Positions 23,404 to 30,576 of a stretch of 30,576 nt of DNA are shown piece by piece. Every line of letters starts with the position of its first letter. The first letter of the stretch is position 1. The notes below the pieces were generated by a model that saw only the letters and a list, made by a program, of their open reading frames with translations, made no database searches and was not told the DNA's origin. The DNA is from Lachnospiraceae bacterium (GTDB lineage: Bacteria > Bacillota > Clostridia > Lachnospirales > Lachnospiraceae). The translations under genes and the position numbers were made by a program. The stretch is taken from positions 1 through 30,576 of the forward strand of contig SFDP01000031.1 of the NCBI GenBank assembly GCA_004558185.1, written 5' to 3'.

Positions 23404-23440
23404 AAAGCTGCTAAACAGCGATTTTGCGAATGGGGTTCTG
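23404..23440 (+). repeat. Dispersed intergenic repeat, copy 2
   Basis: This 37-base segment is the reverse complement of 4657-4693 at 33 of 37 positions. It starts nine bases after the nudix stop. TGAATAGTT just beyond it (23439-23447) also appears, reversed, near 4515 upstream of copy 1, so copy 2 may be a shortened form of a longer element. Confidence 0.75.
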
Positions 23441-23524
23441 AATAGTTTCGTTAATTAAAAGGAATAGGCGGCAGCTCATTCGGCATAGAATAAAAGGACT
23501 GCAAATAGAGAATAAGAGGTTTAT

Positions 23525-24109
23525 TTGAAAAAAGCATCTTGGTTCAGCTACCGCAAAGCATTACTCATTCTGCTTTTTACAGGAGGATTTTCAGCTGGTA
23601 TTGTATGGGTGTCCCTGGGCAGGGAAGGCTGGCTTTTGGCAGCTCTGCAACTGGAGCCGGACTTTTTATGGAAAATAGAACAGATTAGTGTAGACAAAAG
23701 AGCACTGTTTTTTCTCACAGCAGGGAAAAGGCTAAGTGCTTTTTTTCTATTGTGGCTCCTGTCTTACTCCCTGTTTGGAAGGGCGGCTGTTTTTGGTTAT
23801 TTTGGTTACAGCGGACTATGTGCGGGCAGCGTTCTTGAGCTGCTAATGATTAAATATGGGCTTAAGGGCTTGGTCTTTTACTTTGGACTGATTTTTCCGC
23901 AAATTATCTTTTATATTCCCAGCTATATTTTAGTAGGAAATTTTTGTCTTAAACGAGCCAATGGATCCACAGGTGAGGGGAGAACGATAAAAAAGCCATT
24001 TGCCAGCGGTCTGTGGCTGGGACTGGGGACTCTCCTAATAGGAATTTTTTTGGAAAGCTATGTGAATCCAGAGGGAATAAAAATTCTGGTTAAATTTCTT
24101 TTACACTAA
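23525..24109 (+). CDS. spoIIM: Stage II sporulation protein M family
   Basis: This 194-residue membrane protein has four or five hydrophobic segments and a central segment LLMIKYGLKGLVFYFGLIFPQIIFYIPSYIL with the family's proline-rich membrane turn. SpoIIM belongs to the complex that degrades septal peptidoglycan during forespore engulfment. The only possible start in this frame is TTG at 23525, preceded by AAGAGG at a spacing of five; the upstream frame is closed by TAA at 23513. Position between a nudix gene and xerD supports the assignment. Sequence similarity to Bacillus SpoIIM looks modest, so orthology is inferred partly from context. Confidence 0.78.
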   Translation: MKKASWFSYRKALLILLFTGGFSAGIVWVSLGREGWLLAALQLEPDFLWKIEQISVDKRALFFLTAGKRLSAFFLLWLLSYSLFGRAAVFGYFGYSGLCAGSVLELLMIKYGLKGLVFYFGLIFPQIIFYIPSYILVGNFCLKRANGSTGEGRTIKKPFASGLWLGLGTLLIGIFLESYVNPEGIKILVKFLLH

Positions 24110-24160
24110 ATTCACCATATATGGTATTGCGTGAAAGTTTTTTTGTCGATATTTTGTATA

Positions 24161-24199
24161 TTGCTAAAAATCACCGAAATTAAAGGGATTTTTAGGCAA
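24161..24199 (+). terminator. Possible weak terminator after spoIIM
   Basis: TTGCTAAAAATC (24161-24172) pairs with GATTTTTAGGCAA (24187-24199), with one bulged base and a 14-base loop. The following sequence is only moderately T-rich. A separate 12-bp palindrome ACCATATATGGT is at 24114-24125. Confidence 0.35.
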
Positions 24200-24208
24200 A
24201 TTTAATCG

Positions 24209-24237
24209 TTGATTTTATCCTGCTTACTGCGTATAAT
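24209..24237 (+). promoter_or_regulatory. Promoter of xerD
   Basis: TTGATT (24209-24214), a 17-base spacer and a consensus TATAAT (24232-24237), about 77 bases before the ATG. Confidence 0.82.
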
Positions 24238-24313
24238 GAAAACAATGTCAGTGTACTGGACTCTGGGATTCCTGTGATTAAAAGCTGTTGATACAGCAGA
24301 ATGAGGGGAAAGG

Positions 24314-25201
24314 ATGATTGAACAAGCAGTTGATGGATTTGTTTCTTATTTGCATAATGTAAAGAAAACGTCTTATAATACGCAGATGTCATATCGACGT
24401 GATCTGAATAAGATGCGTGCCTATATGGAATCCAGAGGGATTGATCAGGTGGAGCAGATTGACCACCAGCTCCTTTGTGATTATATTCATTGCCTGGAGC
24501 AGAGCCATTTTGCTGCTTCTACTATTTCCAGAAATATTGCTGCCATTAAGTCATGGTATCTGTATATGCTGAAAGAAAAGCTGGTAACCGAGGACTGTGC
24601 AGAAGGACTGAAGGCACCTAAAATCGATAAGAAGATGCCGGAGGTGCTGACTCTGAAGGAAGTAGAAAAGCTGCTTAAGCAGCCTGTGGGCAACAATCCT
24701 AAGGAGATCAGGGATAAGGCAATGTTGGAACTTTTGTATGCGACCGGAATCCGGGTTACCGAGTTGATTACTCTGAGAAACACTCAGTTAAATCTACAGA
24801 TGAATTATATCGTCTGTAATGATGGGGGAAGGGATCGAATTATTCCCTTTGGGGCAAAGGCCAGAGAGGCATTATTGGATTATCTGGAAAATTCACGCAA
24901 TGCAATGATCAATGACCTGGATTCAGATGTAGTTTTTGTCAATTGCCTTGGTCATCCGATGAGCCGACAGGGCTTCTGGAAGCTGATTAAGCATTATACG
25001 GTAAAAGCGGGGATAGAAAAAGATATCACTCCGCATACGCTGCGCCATTCCTTTGCCGCACATTTGGTAGAAAATGGGGCGGATTTGAGAAGTGTGCAGG
25101 AGATGCTGGGTCATTCGGATATTTCCACAACTCAGGTTTATGCCAACCTGAATCATCATAAGCTGCGCCAGGTCTATGCGAATGCACATCCTCGTGGCTG
25201 A
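24314..25201 (+). CDS. xerD: Tyrosine recombinase XerD
   Basis: This is a site-specific recombinase of the XerC/D type, which resolves chromosome dimers at dif. The SAM-like core-binding domain (about 1-87) is followed by the catalytic domain. R147 (ATGIRVTEL), H241 and R244 (HTLRHSFA), H267 (LGHSDISTT) and nucleophile Y276 are in place. The beta-hairpin lysine of E. coli XerD (GKGNKER) aligns with D170 in NDGGRDRIIP, so the expected lysine is not there. The 295-residue length and position after spoIIM favour a chromosomal XerD over a phage integrase. GGGGAAAGG lies before the ATG. Confidence 0.92.
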   Translation: MIEQAVDGFVSYLHNVKKTSYNTQMSYRRDLNKMRAYMESRGIDQVEQIDHQLLCDYIHCLEQSHFAASTISRNIAAIKSWYLYMLKEKLVTEDCAEGLKAPKIDKKMPEVLTLKEVEKLLKQPVGNNPKEIRDKAMLELLYATGIRVTELITLRNTQLNLQMNYIVCNDGGRDRIIPFGAKAREALLDYLENSRNAMINDLDSDVVFVNCLGHPMSRQGFWKLIKHYTVKAGIEKDITPHTLRHSFAAHLVENGADLRSVQEMLGHSDISTTQVYANLNHHKLRQVYANAHPRG

Positions 25202-25206
25202 TGGAT

Positions 25207-25284
25207 AAAATAAAAGAGCTGCTGAATGGTAGGCAGAGAGCTTTTATCTGATCAGGATAAATGTTCTGCCCACTTTCAGCAGCT
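25207..25284. terminator. Nested bidirectional terminator between xerD and DAHP synthase
   Basis: Three stacked stems are visible: AGCTGCTGAA (25217-25226) with TTCAGCAGCT (25275-25284), GGCAGA (25232-25237) with TCTGCC (25265-25270), and TTTATC (25243-25248) with GATAAA (25256-25261). On the minus strand the outer stem is followed by CTTTTATTTT, a good terminator for the DAHP synthase transcript. On the plus strand the T-run is weaker. Confidence 0.75.
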
Positions 25285-25334
25285 TAACTTATTTGCAGCC
25301 ATAATAATTCAACATTTCTTAATTGATAGATAAT

Positions 25335-25378
25335 ACACTGAAAGAAATATTCCGCATCTTTAGTCCGGCTATTAAGAA
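25335..25378 (+). repeat. Diverged hairpin repeat, copy 2
   Basis: It aligns with 7727-7770. ACTGAA (25337-25342) pairs with TTTAGT (25359-25364), and the loop AGAAATATTCCGCATC resembles the loop of the other copy. Confidence 0.6.
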
Positions 25379-25408
25379 AATACCGGATTGGCTGTTATGC
25401 TGTCAGGT

Positions 25409-26437
25409 TTATTCATATTCGGCCAGATCATAAATAAGACGCTCTGTATCAGCCCAGCCAAGACAGGGATCGGTAATAGATTTACCATATACCCCTTCTC
25501 CGATTTTCTGGCAGCCTTCCTCCAGATAGCTCTCGATCATCAGTCCCTTAACCAGGGCGTGGATATCGGTATCCAGCTTCCGATTGTGCATCACTTCCTT
25601 GGCAATACGAATCTGCTGCTTAAACTGCTTGTTGGAATTATTATGGTTGACATCAATAATACAGGCAGGATTGGAAAGCTCTCGCTGGCTGTACAGGTTC
25701 AACAGCAGATGCAAATCCTCATAATGATAATTGGGCAGACTTCTTCCATATTTGTTTACTGCTCCGCGGAGAACAGTATGAGAGAGAGAATTACCCGAGG
25801 TTTCAACCTCGAAGCCTCTGTAAATAAAGGAATGGGCCTGCTGTGCGGCATACACGGAATTCAGCATAACGGAAAAATCACCACTGGTGGGATTTTTCAT
25901 TCCGGCAGGAACATCAAAGCCGCTGACCGTCAGGCGATGCTGCTGATCCTCTACAGATCTTGCACCGATGGCAACGTAAGAAAGGATATCAGAAACATAG
26001 GGCCAGTTCTCGGGATAAAGCATTTCGTCAGCGGCAGTCAGGCCGGATTCCTCCATAGCACGAATGTGCATCTTACGCATGGCAATAAGTCCCTGTAAAA
26101 AATCCGGCTTTTTCTCGGGATCAGGCTGGGAAACGATACCCTTGTAGCCTTCTCCGGTAGTGCGGGGTTTATTGGTATAGATGCGGGGAATCAGGATCAA
26201 TTTTTCCTTAACCTTATCATTGACCCTGGCAAGGCGGCTGATGTAATCGCAGACAGAGTCTTCATTGTCAGCGGAGCAGGGGCCGATAATAACCAGGAGC
26301 TTATTGCTTCTTCCACAAATCACATCCTTAATTTCCTGATCGCGCTTTTCCTTTAAAGCCTTCAGGTGCGCAGGAACAGGCAGTTGCTCTTTAATTTCTT
26401 CCGGTGTAGGAAGCTTGGTGATAAACCTGAAACTCAT
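25409..26437 (-). CDS. aroF: 3-deoxy-7-phosphoheptulonate (DAHP) synthase, type I
   Basis: It condenses phosphoenolpyruvate and erythrose 4-phosphate to DAHP, the first step of the shikimate pathway. Landmarks of the AroF/G/H group are LLVIIGPCSADNEDSV (about 46-61), LIPRIYTNKPRTTGEGYKGI with the metal and PEP contacts, SWAIGARS-like VAIGARSVEDQQHR, GMKNPTSGDF, and DVNHNNSNK near the C terminus. The length is 342 residues. An upstream in-frame ATG (26449) lacks a binding site and contains the GGAGG that serves the ATG at 26437. It lies 33 bases downstream of the DUF4405 gene on the same strand, so it may be co-transcribed. No trp/tyr leader is visible. Confidence 0.92.
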   Translation of the reverse strand: MSFRFITKLPTPEEIKEQLPVPAHLKALKEKRDQEIKDVICGRSNKLLVIIGPCSADNEDSVCDYISRLARVNDKVKEKLILIPRIYTNKPRTTGEGYKGIVSQPDPEKKPDFLQGLIAMRKMHIRAMEESGLTAADEMLYPENWPYVSDILSYVAIGARSVEDQQHRLTVSGFDVPAGMKNPTSGDFSVMLNSVYAAQQAHSFIYRGFEVETSGNSLSHTVLRGAVNKYGRSLPNYHYEDLHLLLNLYSQRELSNPACIIDVNHNNSNKQFKQQIRIAKEVMHNRKLDTDIHALVKGLMIESYLEEGCQKIGEGVYGKSITDPCLGWADTERLIYDLAEYE

Positions 26438-26470
26438 TTTCTCCTCCATAATCAGAACGTGACATATACC

Positions 26471-26977
26471 CTAACAGTTTAGCATATTCGGATAAGAAAT
26501 AAAGAGAAAAATTGTATGTTTTTTAGTACAATCAATTTTCTGCGGGAGCAGGAGATGGAGCTTTTTTCCCATTCCCAGAAGATATTTTGCGTGTAAGCCA
26601 AGGTGAATACCCATAAGGATAATTGCCATAGCCGAACAAAAATAATGGATGATCTTCCAGGGACCGGGAAGATTAAAGCTGAAGACCACTTTGGAGATCA
26701 TTGCACCGCTAAAGATGATCATTCCTACCGCAATAAGTAAAAAGATATTTAGGAGATAGAGAATACGGGTTCTTGGCGGCAGCTTGCTATCCAACAGTTT
26801 GCCGGTAATTTGAGTGATCCATTTTCCATTAAGCAGAAGATGAACAATGACCACTGCACCAACACACAGCCCTGCAATTTCATGAAAGCCCATACCCAAT
26901 ACCCGCTTATTGAATAACAGCAGAAACATCATCAGCATGATTAAATCTAAGATCAGTTTATTCCAATTTTTTTTCAT
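26471..26977 (-). CDS. DUF4405 membrane protein
   Basis: This 168-residue protein has four membrane helices. Histidines in GFHEIAGLCVGAVVIVHLLLN and KIIHYFCSAMAIILMGIHLGLH are spaced like heme-b ligands of cytochrome-b561-type proteins, which is the fold usually predicted for DUF4405. Function is unknown. GGAGGT (rc of 26982-26987) fixes the ATG at 26977 rather than the one four codons upstream. The final KIDCTKKHTIFLFISYPNMLNC tail looks unlike the rest and could reflect a shifted C terminus. It is upstream of the DAHP synthase gene. Confidence 0.8.
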   Translation of the reverse strand: MKKNWNKLILDLIMLMMFLLLFNKRVLGMGFHEIAGLCVGAVVIVHLLLNGKWITQITGKLLDSKLPPRTRILYLLNIFLLIAVGMIIFSGAMISKVVFSFNLPGPWKIIHYFCSAMAIILMGIHLGLHAKYLLGMGKKLHLLLPQKIDCTKKHTIFLFISYPNMLNC

Positions 26978-27063
26978 AGATACCTCCAAATCAATTTTTT
27001 ATAATTTATTCTGAGGTAAAGTTGTGATGAAAAAATAGTAAAAATATGGTAAATCTGTGAAAA

Positions 27064-28416
27064 TTACTCAATACTCTTTTGGATAAACAGCAGATGGAGT
27101 CCTGCAGATAACAGCTCACTGCATAACAGCCCCCATAAATACCCCACTATGCCTACCCGGGGAATAAAGTACAAGGTAAAAAACAGACGCAGCAGCAGAG
27201 AAAATACATTAATAAACAGACTTAATCCAGCCTTTTTCAATCCATGCAGAATACTGGAAAGAGTGGCATGAAGATATAAAAAAGGACAAAGAAAGCTTAA
27301 CTGTCGGATAAAGGTACCTGCCAGAAGGCTGCTGAATAATAGCTCACCTGCCAAGGGGCCGAAAATAAAGAAGCCCAGGCCACAGAAAATTCCCAATGCA
27401 ATGCTGGCTGATATAGACCGGTAAATGGTAGTCTTCATTTGCTCCCGGTGGGAAGAGGCAGCCGCCTGAGTGACCTCCGGAAGAAGCAGTACAGAGGCAG
27501 ACTGGGTAAAAGCCGAGGGAAAAAGAATGAGGCTGAAGGCCATGCCGGTAAGAACCCCGTAAATACTCAGTGCAGTCTGGGTAGAATAGCCAAACTCTTT
27601 CAGACCCTGAGGAATAGAAATAGCCTCCACACTTTGCAGCAGATTCACGATCAGACGGTTGCAGGATAGAGGAATAGCCATGCCGGTCAACTGCAGGAAC
27701 AAAGTGATGCAGGAGGAACGGGCTTTAACGGAGGATAAAGACGGCCTTTGGGCGGGTTTTGAGTAAAGACTTCTATAGGACAGAAAGGAGATTGCACAGG
27801 AGGCGATCTCGCCCAGCACCATTCCCCAGGCGGTCAGAGCGATGGTAGGCTGTCCCTTTCTGGATAGAAGCAGATATAGCAGGAATACCCCGCCTGTACG
27901 GGTTAGCTGCTCTGCCAGTTGGGTAAGGGAAGGTATCCGTACGTCTTTCATTCCATAAAAGTAGCCGTTTAGGCAGCAATGGAAGGAGGACAGCGGAAAG
28001 GTAAAAGCAGTAATCCGAAGAAGCGGGGCAAGACGGGGCTCCCGGAACAGTTTACAGGAAAGAAAATCTGCCTGTCCGTAAATCAGGATGGCATACAGGG
28101 AGGACAGAAGCAGGCAGAGGCCTGAGCCGATCCAAAGATAGCGGCGAGCTACATCAGGTTTGTGACAGGCTACACAAGAAGCGGTATATCGGGAAATAGC
28201 CGTCTGCATACCTGCACCGGTAAGAGAGAAGGCAATCATGACTACGGGAGAAATCAACTGAAAAAGTCCCATGCTTTCCTCTCCGAAAGCCTGAGAGATA
28301 AACAGCCGATAGCCAAAGCCGATACAGCGGCTGATAAGACCTGCAAAGGTGAGTACAAGGGTTCCGGTAATCAAAGGATATTTTTTTAGATTGATCATAA
28401 AACCTCGAAGAACCAT
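27064..28416 (-). CDS. SpoVB-like polysaccharide/lipid flippase (MOP superfamily)
   Basis: This membrane protein of about 450 residues has 12-14 helices. The N terminus LKKYPLITGTLVLTFAGLISRCIGFGYRLFISQAFG and GAGMQTAISRYTA match oligosaccharide flippases such as SpoVB and YtgP/MurJ-like proteins, which move lipid-linked cell-wall or spore-cortex precursors. Two starts are possible: 28416 with AGGAG just before it, or 28398 (MINLKKYP) with CGAGG; the second fits the family N terminus better. It is divergent from mnmA, 93 bases apart. Confidence 0.87.
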   Translation of the reverse strand: MVLRGFMINLKKYPLITGTLVLTFAGLISRCIGFGYRLFISQAFGEESMGLFQLISPVVMIAFSLTGAGMQTAISRYTASCVACHKPDVARRYLWIGSGLCLLLSSLYAILIYGQADFLSCKLFREPRLAPLLRITAFTFPLSSFHCCLNGYFYGMKDVRIPSLTQLAEQLTRTGGVFLLYLLLSRKGQPTIALTAWGMVLGEIASCAISFLSYRSLYSKPAQRPSLSSVKARSSCITLFLQLTGMAIPLSCNRLIVNLLQSVEAISIPQGLKEFGYSTQTALSIYGVLTGMAFSLILFPSAFTQSASVLLLPEVTQAAASSHREQMKTTIYRSISASIALGIFCGLGFFIFGPLAGELLFSSLLAGTFIRQLSFLCPFLYLHATLSSILHGLKKAGLSLFINVFSLLLRLFFTLYFIPRVGIVGYLWGLLCSELLSAGLHLLFIQKSIE

Positions 28417-28445
28417 TTTCTCCTATATATATGAGGAAGGCTTCG

Positions 28446-28475
28446 TTGACAGAACTGTAAGGGGAGTGCTATATT
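28446..28475 (+). promoter_or_regulatory. Promoter of mnmA
   Basis: TTGACA (28446-28451), an 18-base spacer and TATATT (28470-28475), 34 bases before the ATG and within the divergent spacer shared with the flippase gene. Confidence 0.72.
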
Positions 28476-28509
28476 TTACGATAAAAGGATTAACCGAGAG
28501 GAAGAACAG

Positions 28510-29589
28510 ATGGCAAAAAAAGTTGTTGTAGGAATGTCTGGCGGGGTGGATTCCTCCGTAGCGGCCTGGCTGCTGAAGGAGCAGGGGTATGAGGTGATTG
28601 GAGTCACCATGCAGATCTGGCAGGATCAGGAGCCGGAGCAGGCGGAGGAAAGCGGAGGCTGTTGTGGGCTCAGTGCAGTGGATGATGCAAAAAGGGTTGC
28701 CCGGGCGCTGGATATTCCTCATTATGTAATGAACTTTAAGCAGGAATTTCAAAAGCAGGTAATCGATTATTTTGTGGGGGAATATCTGAATGGGAGAACG
28801 CCCAATCCCTGTATTGCCTGTAACCGCTATGTAAAATGGGAATCTTTGCTGAAGCGAAGCATGGCTTTGGGAGCAGATTATATTGCCACCGGTCATTATG
28901 CCAGAATCCTTAAGCTGCCGGGAGGAAGGTATGCGTTAAGAACCTCTGTTACGGCCCATAAGGATCAGACCTATGCCCTTTACAATCTGACTCAGGATCA
29001 GCTTGCCCATACCCTTATGCCGGTGGGAGAATATACCAAGGAAGAGATCAGAGCCATGGCAAAAAAACTGAATTTGCCTGTAGCACATAAACCGGACAGT
29101 CAGGAAATCTGTTTTATTCCCGACAAGGATTATGCCGGCTTCATCGATCGTGAAGCCGGTGAACAGGTGCCTGATCCCGGTAATTTTGTTACGCCGGAAG
29201 GGAAGATTTTGGGGCAGCATAAAGGCATCACCCATTATACTGTAGGACAGCGAAAGGGGCTGAATCTGGCAATGGGACATCCTGTTTTTGTGACCGAGAT
29301 ACGCCCGGAAACGGATGAAGTAGTGATTGGAGAAAATGAAGACGTATTTACGGACAGCCTCATCTGTGGGCAGATCAATTATATGGCCATGGAAAATCTG
29401 ACTGAACCCCGGCGGGTACTGGCCAAAATCCGTTACAGCCATAAGGGAGAATGGTGTACCCTGAAAAAACTGGAAGGAGATCGGATAAGCTGCACCTTTG
29501 AGCAGCCGGTCCGGGCAGTCACGCCGGGACAGGCTGTGGTCTTTTATGAGAATGATTTGGTGCTTGGAGGAGGAACCATCCTCAGATAG
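28510..29589 (+). CDS. mnmA: tRNA-specific 2-thiouridylase MnmA
   Basis: MnmA adds sulfur to uridine 34 of Lys, Glu and Gln tRNAs. The PP-loop GMSGGVDSS is at about 8-16. The two catalytic cysteines are C101 (NPCIACNRYVKW) and C201 (SQEICFIPDKDY). GADYIATGHYARI, KDQTYALYNL and the C-terminal barrel (about 290-359) follow. Length 359 is normal. CCGL at 51-54 adds a vicinal Cys pair in the variable insert. GAGAGGAAG lies upstream of the ATG. It converges with the phosphatase gene, 23 bases away, with no visible terminator. Confidence 0.96.
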   Translation: MAKKVVVGMSGGVDSSVAAWLLKEQGYEVIGVTMQIWQDQEPEQAEESGGCCGLSAVDDAKRVARALDIPHYVMNFKQEFQKQVIDYFVGEYLNGRTPNPCIACNRYVKWESLLKRSMALGADYIATGHYARILKLPGGRYALRTSVTAHKDQTYALYNLTQDQLAHTLMPVGEYTKEEIRAMAKKLNLPVAHKPDSQEICFIPDKDYAGFIDREAGEQVPDPGNFVTPEGKILGQHKGITHYTVGQRKGLNLAMGHPVFVTEIRPETDEVVIGENEDVFTDSLICGQINYMAMENLTEPRRVLAKIRYSHKGEWCTLKKLEGDRISCTFEQPVRAVTPGQAVVFYENDLVLGGGTILR

Positions 29590-29612
29590 GAGGAGAGAAC
29601 AGATGCTGTAGG

Positions 29613-30428
29613 TTACAGAGGAAGGAAGGCTGGCCGTCTTTGCTGAAAGAGGGTATAGTAGCGAAAGCCACAGGCCTTTAAAACTTCTTCTGCCCGGGCG
29701 AAGCCAAAGCCGATATTTTCCGGGTTGTGGGCATCTGACCCTACGGTGACGATTTCGCCCCCCAGCTCCTTGTAGCGCTTAAGAAGGCCGGTACAAGGAT
29801 GGAGCTCCTTTAAGCCGTATTTCAGCCCCCCTGTATTAATTTCGATTCCTTTCCCCTTCTCAATCAGTAATTTCAGGATGTCCTCCAGAATATCCCGGTA
29901 TTTTTCAAAAGAGTATTGAGCATCTTTATGGGGGCCGTACCTAACCACATAGTCCAGATGTCCATAAACATCGAAGCTGTCAAAGGTGCGGATGTTTTCC
30001 AAAATGGAGAGAAAATACTCTTCATAGGCTTCCTTCTCACTGCGGCCTTCATAAAAGGAGGGGTAATAGGGATCCCTTCCATGACAAAGGTGGGAGGAGC
30101 CGATAACAAAATCAAAGGGATGGTTTCTCACATAATCCGTTAATTGGTCGGCCAGGTGGGGCTGCAGGCCCAGCTCCACACCAGTAAGCAGATGAAAATC
30201 AGAGGGGCATACGCTTTGCAGCTTCAGGGCTTTGGAAAAGTAAGCCTTTGTATCCAGGTTAAAATCAAGCTGGTCTACAGGATCCACAGGAAAATCCGGA
30301 TCAAAATGTTCTGTCACACAATAGTGGGTGAAGCCAAGAGCCTGAGCCTGCCTGATCATTTCCTCCAAAGGAGTATGGGAGTCTGAAGAAAAAGAAGAAT
30401 GGGTGTGAAAATCAGTATGAATTGCCAT
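29613..30428 (-). CDS. PHP-family histidinol phosphatase
   Basis: This 271-residue metal-dependent phosphatase of the PHP/HisJ type probably removes phosphate from histidinol phosphate in histidine synthesis. Metal-binding motifs are visible: DFHTHSSFSSDS (H8, H10), VTEHFDPDFP (H41), FVIGSSHLCHGRDPYY, VYGHLDYVVRYG and VGSDAHNPENIG near the C terminus. No other his gene is in the window, which is common for this class. AAAGGAC, six to eight bases before the ATG, serves as the binding site. Confidence 0.9.
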   Translation of the reverse strand: MAIHTDFHTHSSFSSDSHTPLEEMIRQAQALGFTHYCVTEHFDPDFPVDPVDQLDFNLDTKAYFSKALKLQSVCPSDFHLLTGVELGLQPHLADQLTDYVRNHPFDFVIGSSHLCHGRDPYYPSFYEGRSEKEAYEEYFLSILENIRTFDSFDVYGHLDYVVRYGPHKDAQYSFEKYRDILEDILKLLIEKGKGIEINTGGLKYGLKELHPCTGLLKRYKELGGEIVTVGSDAHNPENIGFGFARAEEVLKACGFRYYTLFQQRRPAFLPL

Positions 30429-30480
30429 AAAAAAGTCCTTTCTGTATCTTGGGAATAAACATGGGGCGTATGGTTATGAT

Positions 30481-30546
30481 GTTAGGGTCAAAAGCCCCTA
30501 ACTATGATACCTACGGATTGTTACGTACTTCGTACTCCCACAATCC
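30481..30546. other. Structured intergenic segment at the window end
   Basis: Two hairpins follow each other: GTTAGGG (30481-30487) with CCCTAAC (30496-30502), and GGATTGT (30515-30521) with ACAATCC (30540-30546) enclosing GTAC/GTAC (30525-30528, 30532-30535). It lies upstream of the histidinol phosphatase gene and continues beyond the window. No gene is seen in 30429-30576. Confidence 0.55.
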
Positions 30547-30576
30547 TACAAAATATTCGCATATCGTGGTGCTTAC

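Noticed and set aside
25388..26098. 236-residue plus-strand ORF
   Set aside because: It is the antisense shadow of the clearly recognisable DAHP synthase gene and has no family features.

Overview
The window reads as a chromosomal segment from a spore-forming, low-to-mid-GC Firmicute of class Clostridia, most likely a Lachnospiraceae member. The assignment rests on gene order (rqcH / yicC-remA-gmk-rpoZ-rimO-pgsA-cinA-recA-recX-rny, then aminotransferase-nudix-spoIIM-xerD), on strong AGGAGG-type ribosome binding sites, on consensus sigma-A promoters and on Clostridia-type families (RemA, RNase Y, SpoIIM, HAAS/DUF1700). No taxonomic search was possible. The content is mostly core housekeeping genes; accessory DNA is confined to one insertion sequence and several intergenic repeats.

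Layout. 1-1734: IS1182-family insertion sequence on the minus strand, cut by the window edge but with an intact reading frame. 1773-4439: PadR regulator with a two-palindrome promoter, then HAAS/DUF1700, DUF4097 and PspC genes, an envelope-type regulatory module. 4440-4953: structured, non-coding repeat DNA. 4954-7119: murT-gatD, lipid II glutamate amidation. 7225-9263: consensus promoter, tandem glycine riboswitch, terminator, a 350-base spacer and an AGCS sodium:amino-acid symporter. 9266-11615 (minus): rqcH followed by a GNAT acetyltransferase. 11701-14164: yicC, remA, gmk, rpoZ. 14266-17417: rimO, pgsA, cinA, ending in a strong terminator. 17655-19481: LexA-type sites, recA, recX. 19721-21465: rny with its promoter and terminator. 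21542-25201: aminotransferase, nudix hydrolase, spoIIM-like, xerD. 25409-28416 (minus): DAHP synthase, DUF4405 membrane protein and an SpoVB-like flippase. 28510-30428: mnmA and a convergent PHP-family histidinol phosphatase.

The genes form several functional groups: ribosome quality control and translation (rqcH, rimO, mnmA, gmk, rpoZ), DNA repair and chromosome resolution (recA, recX, xerD), RNA decay (rny), envelope and sporulation (murT/gatD, pgsA, remA, spoIIM, flippase), and amino-acid metabolism (riboswitch-AGCS, aminotransferase, DAHP synthase, histidinol phosphatase).

The least explained sequence lies between genes. There are two 166-bp MITE-like copies 95% identical (12802-12967, 19478-19643), one of which supplies the recX stop codon, plus a 21-nt solo copy of their end in the rqcH/yicC divergent region. 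There is an inverted pair of 37-nt repeats (4657-4693, 23404-23440), and a pair of hairpins with a possible compensatory base-pair change (7729-7757, 25337-25364). A perfect 16-bp inverted repeat sits inside the GNAT gene. Three proteins show substitutions at expected active-site positions (GatD, XerD, RqcH). I see no CRISPR array, prophage, toxin-antitoxin pair, tRNA or rRNA, and nothing that I can defend as a wholly new multi-gene system.
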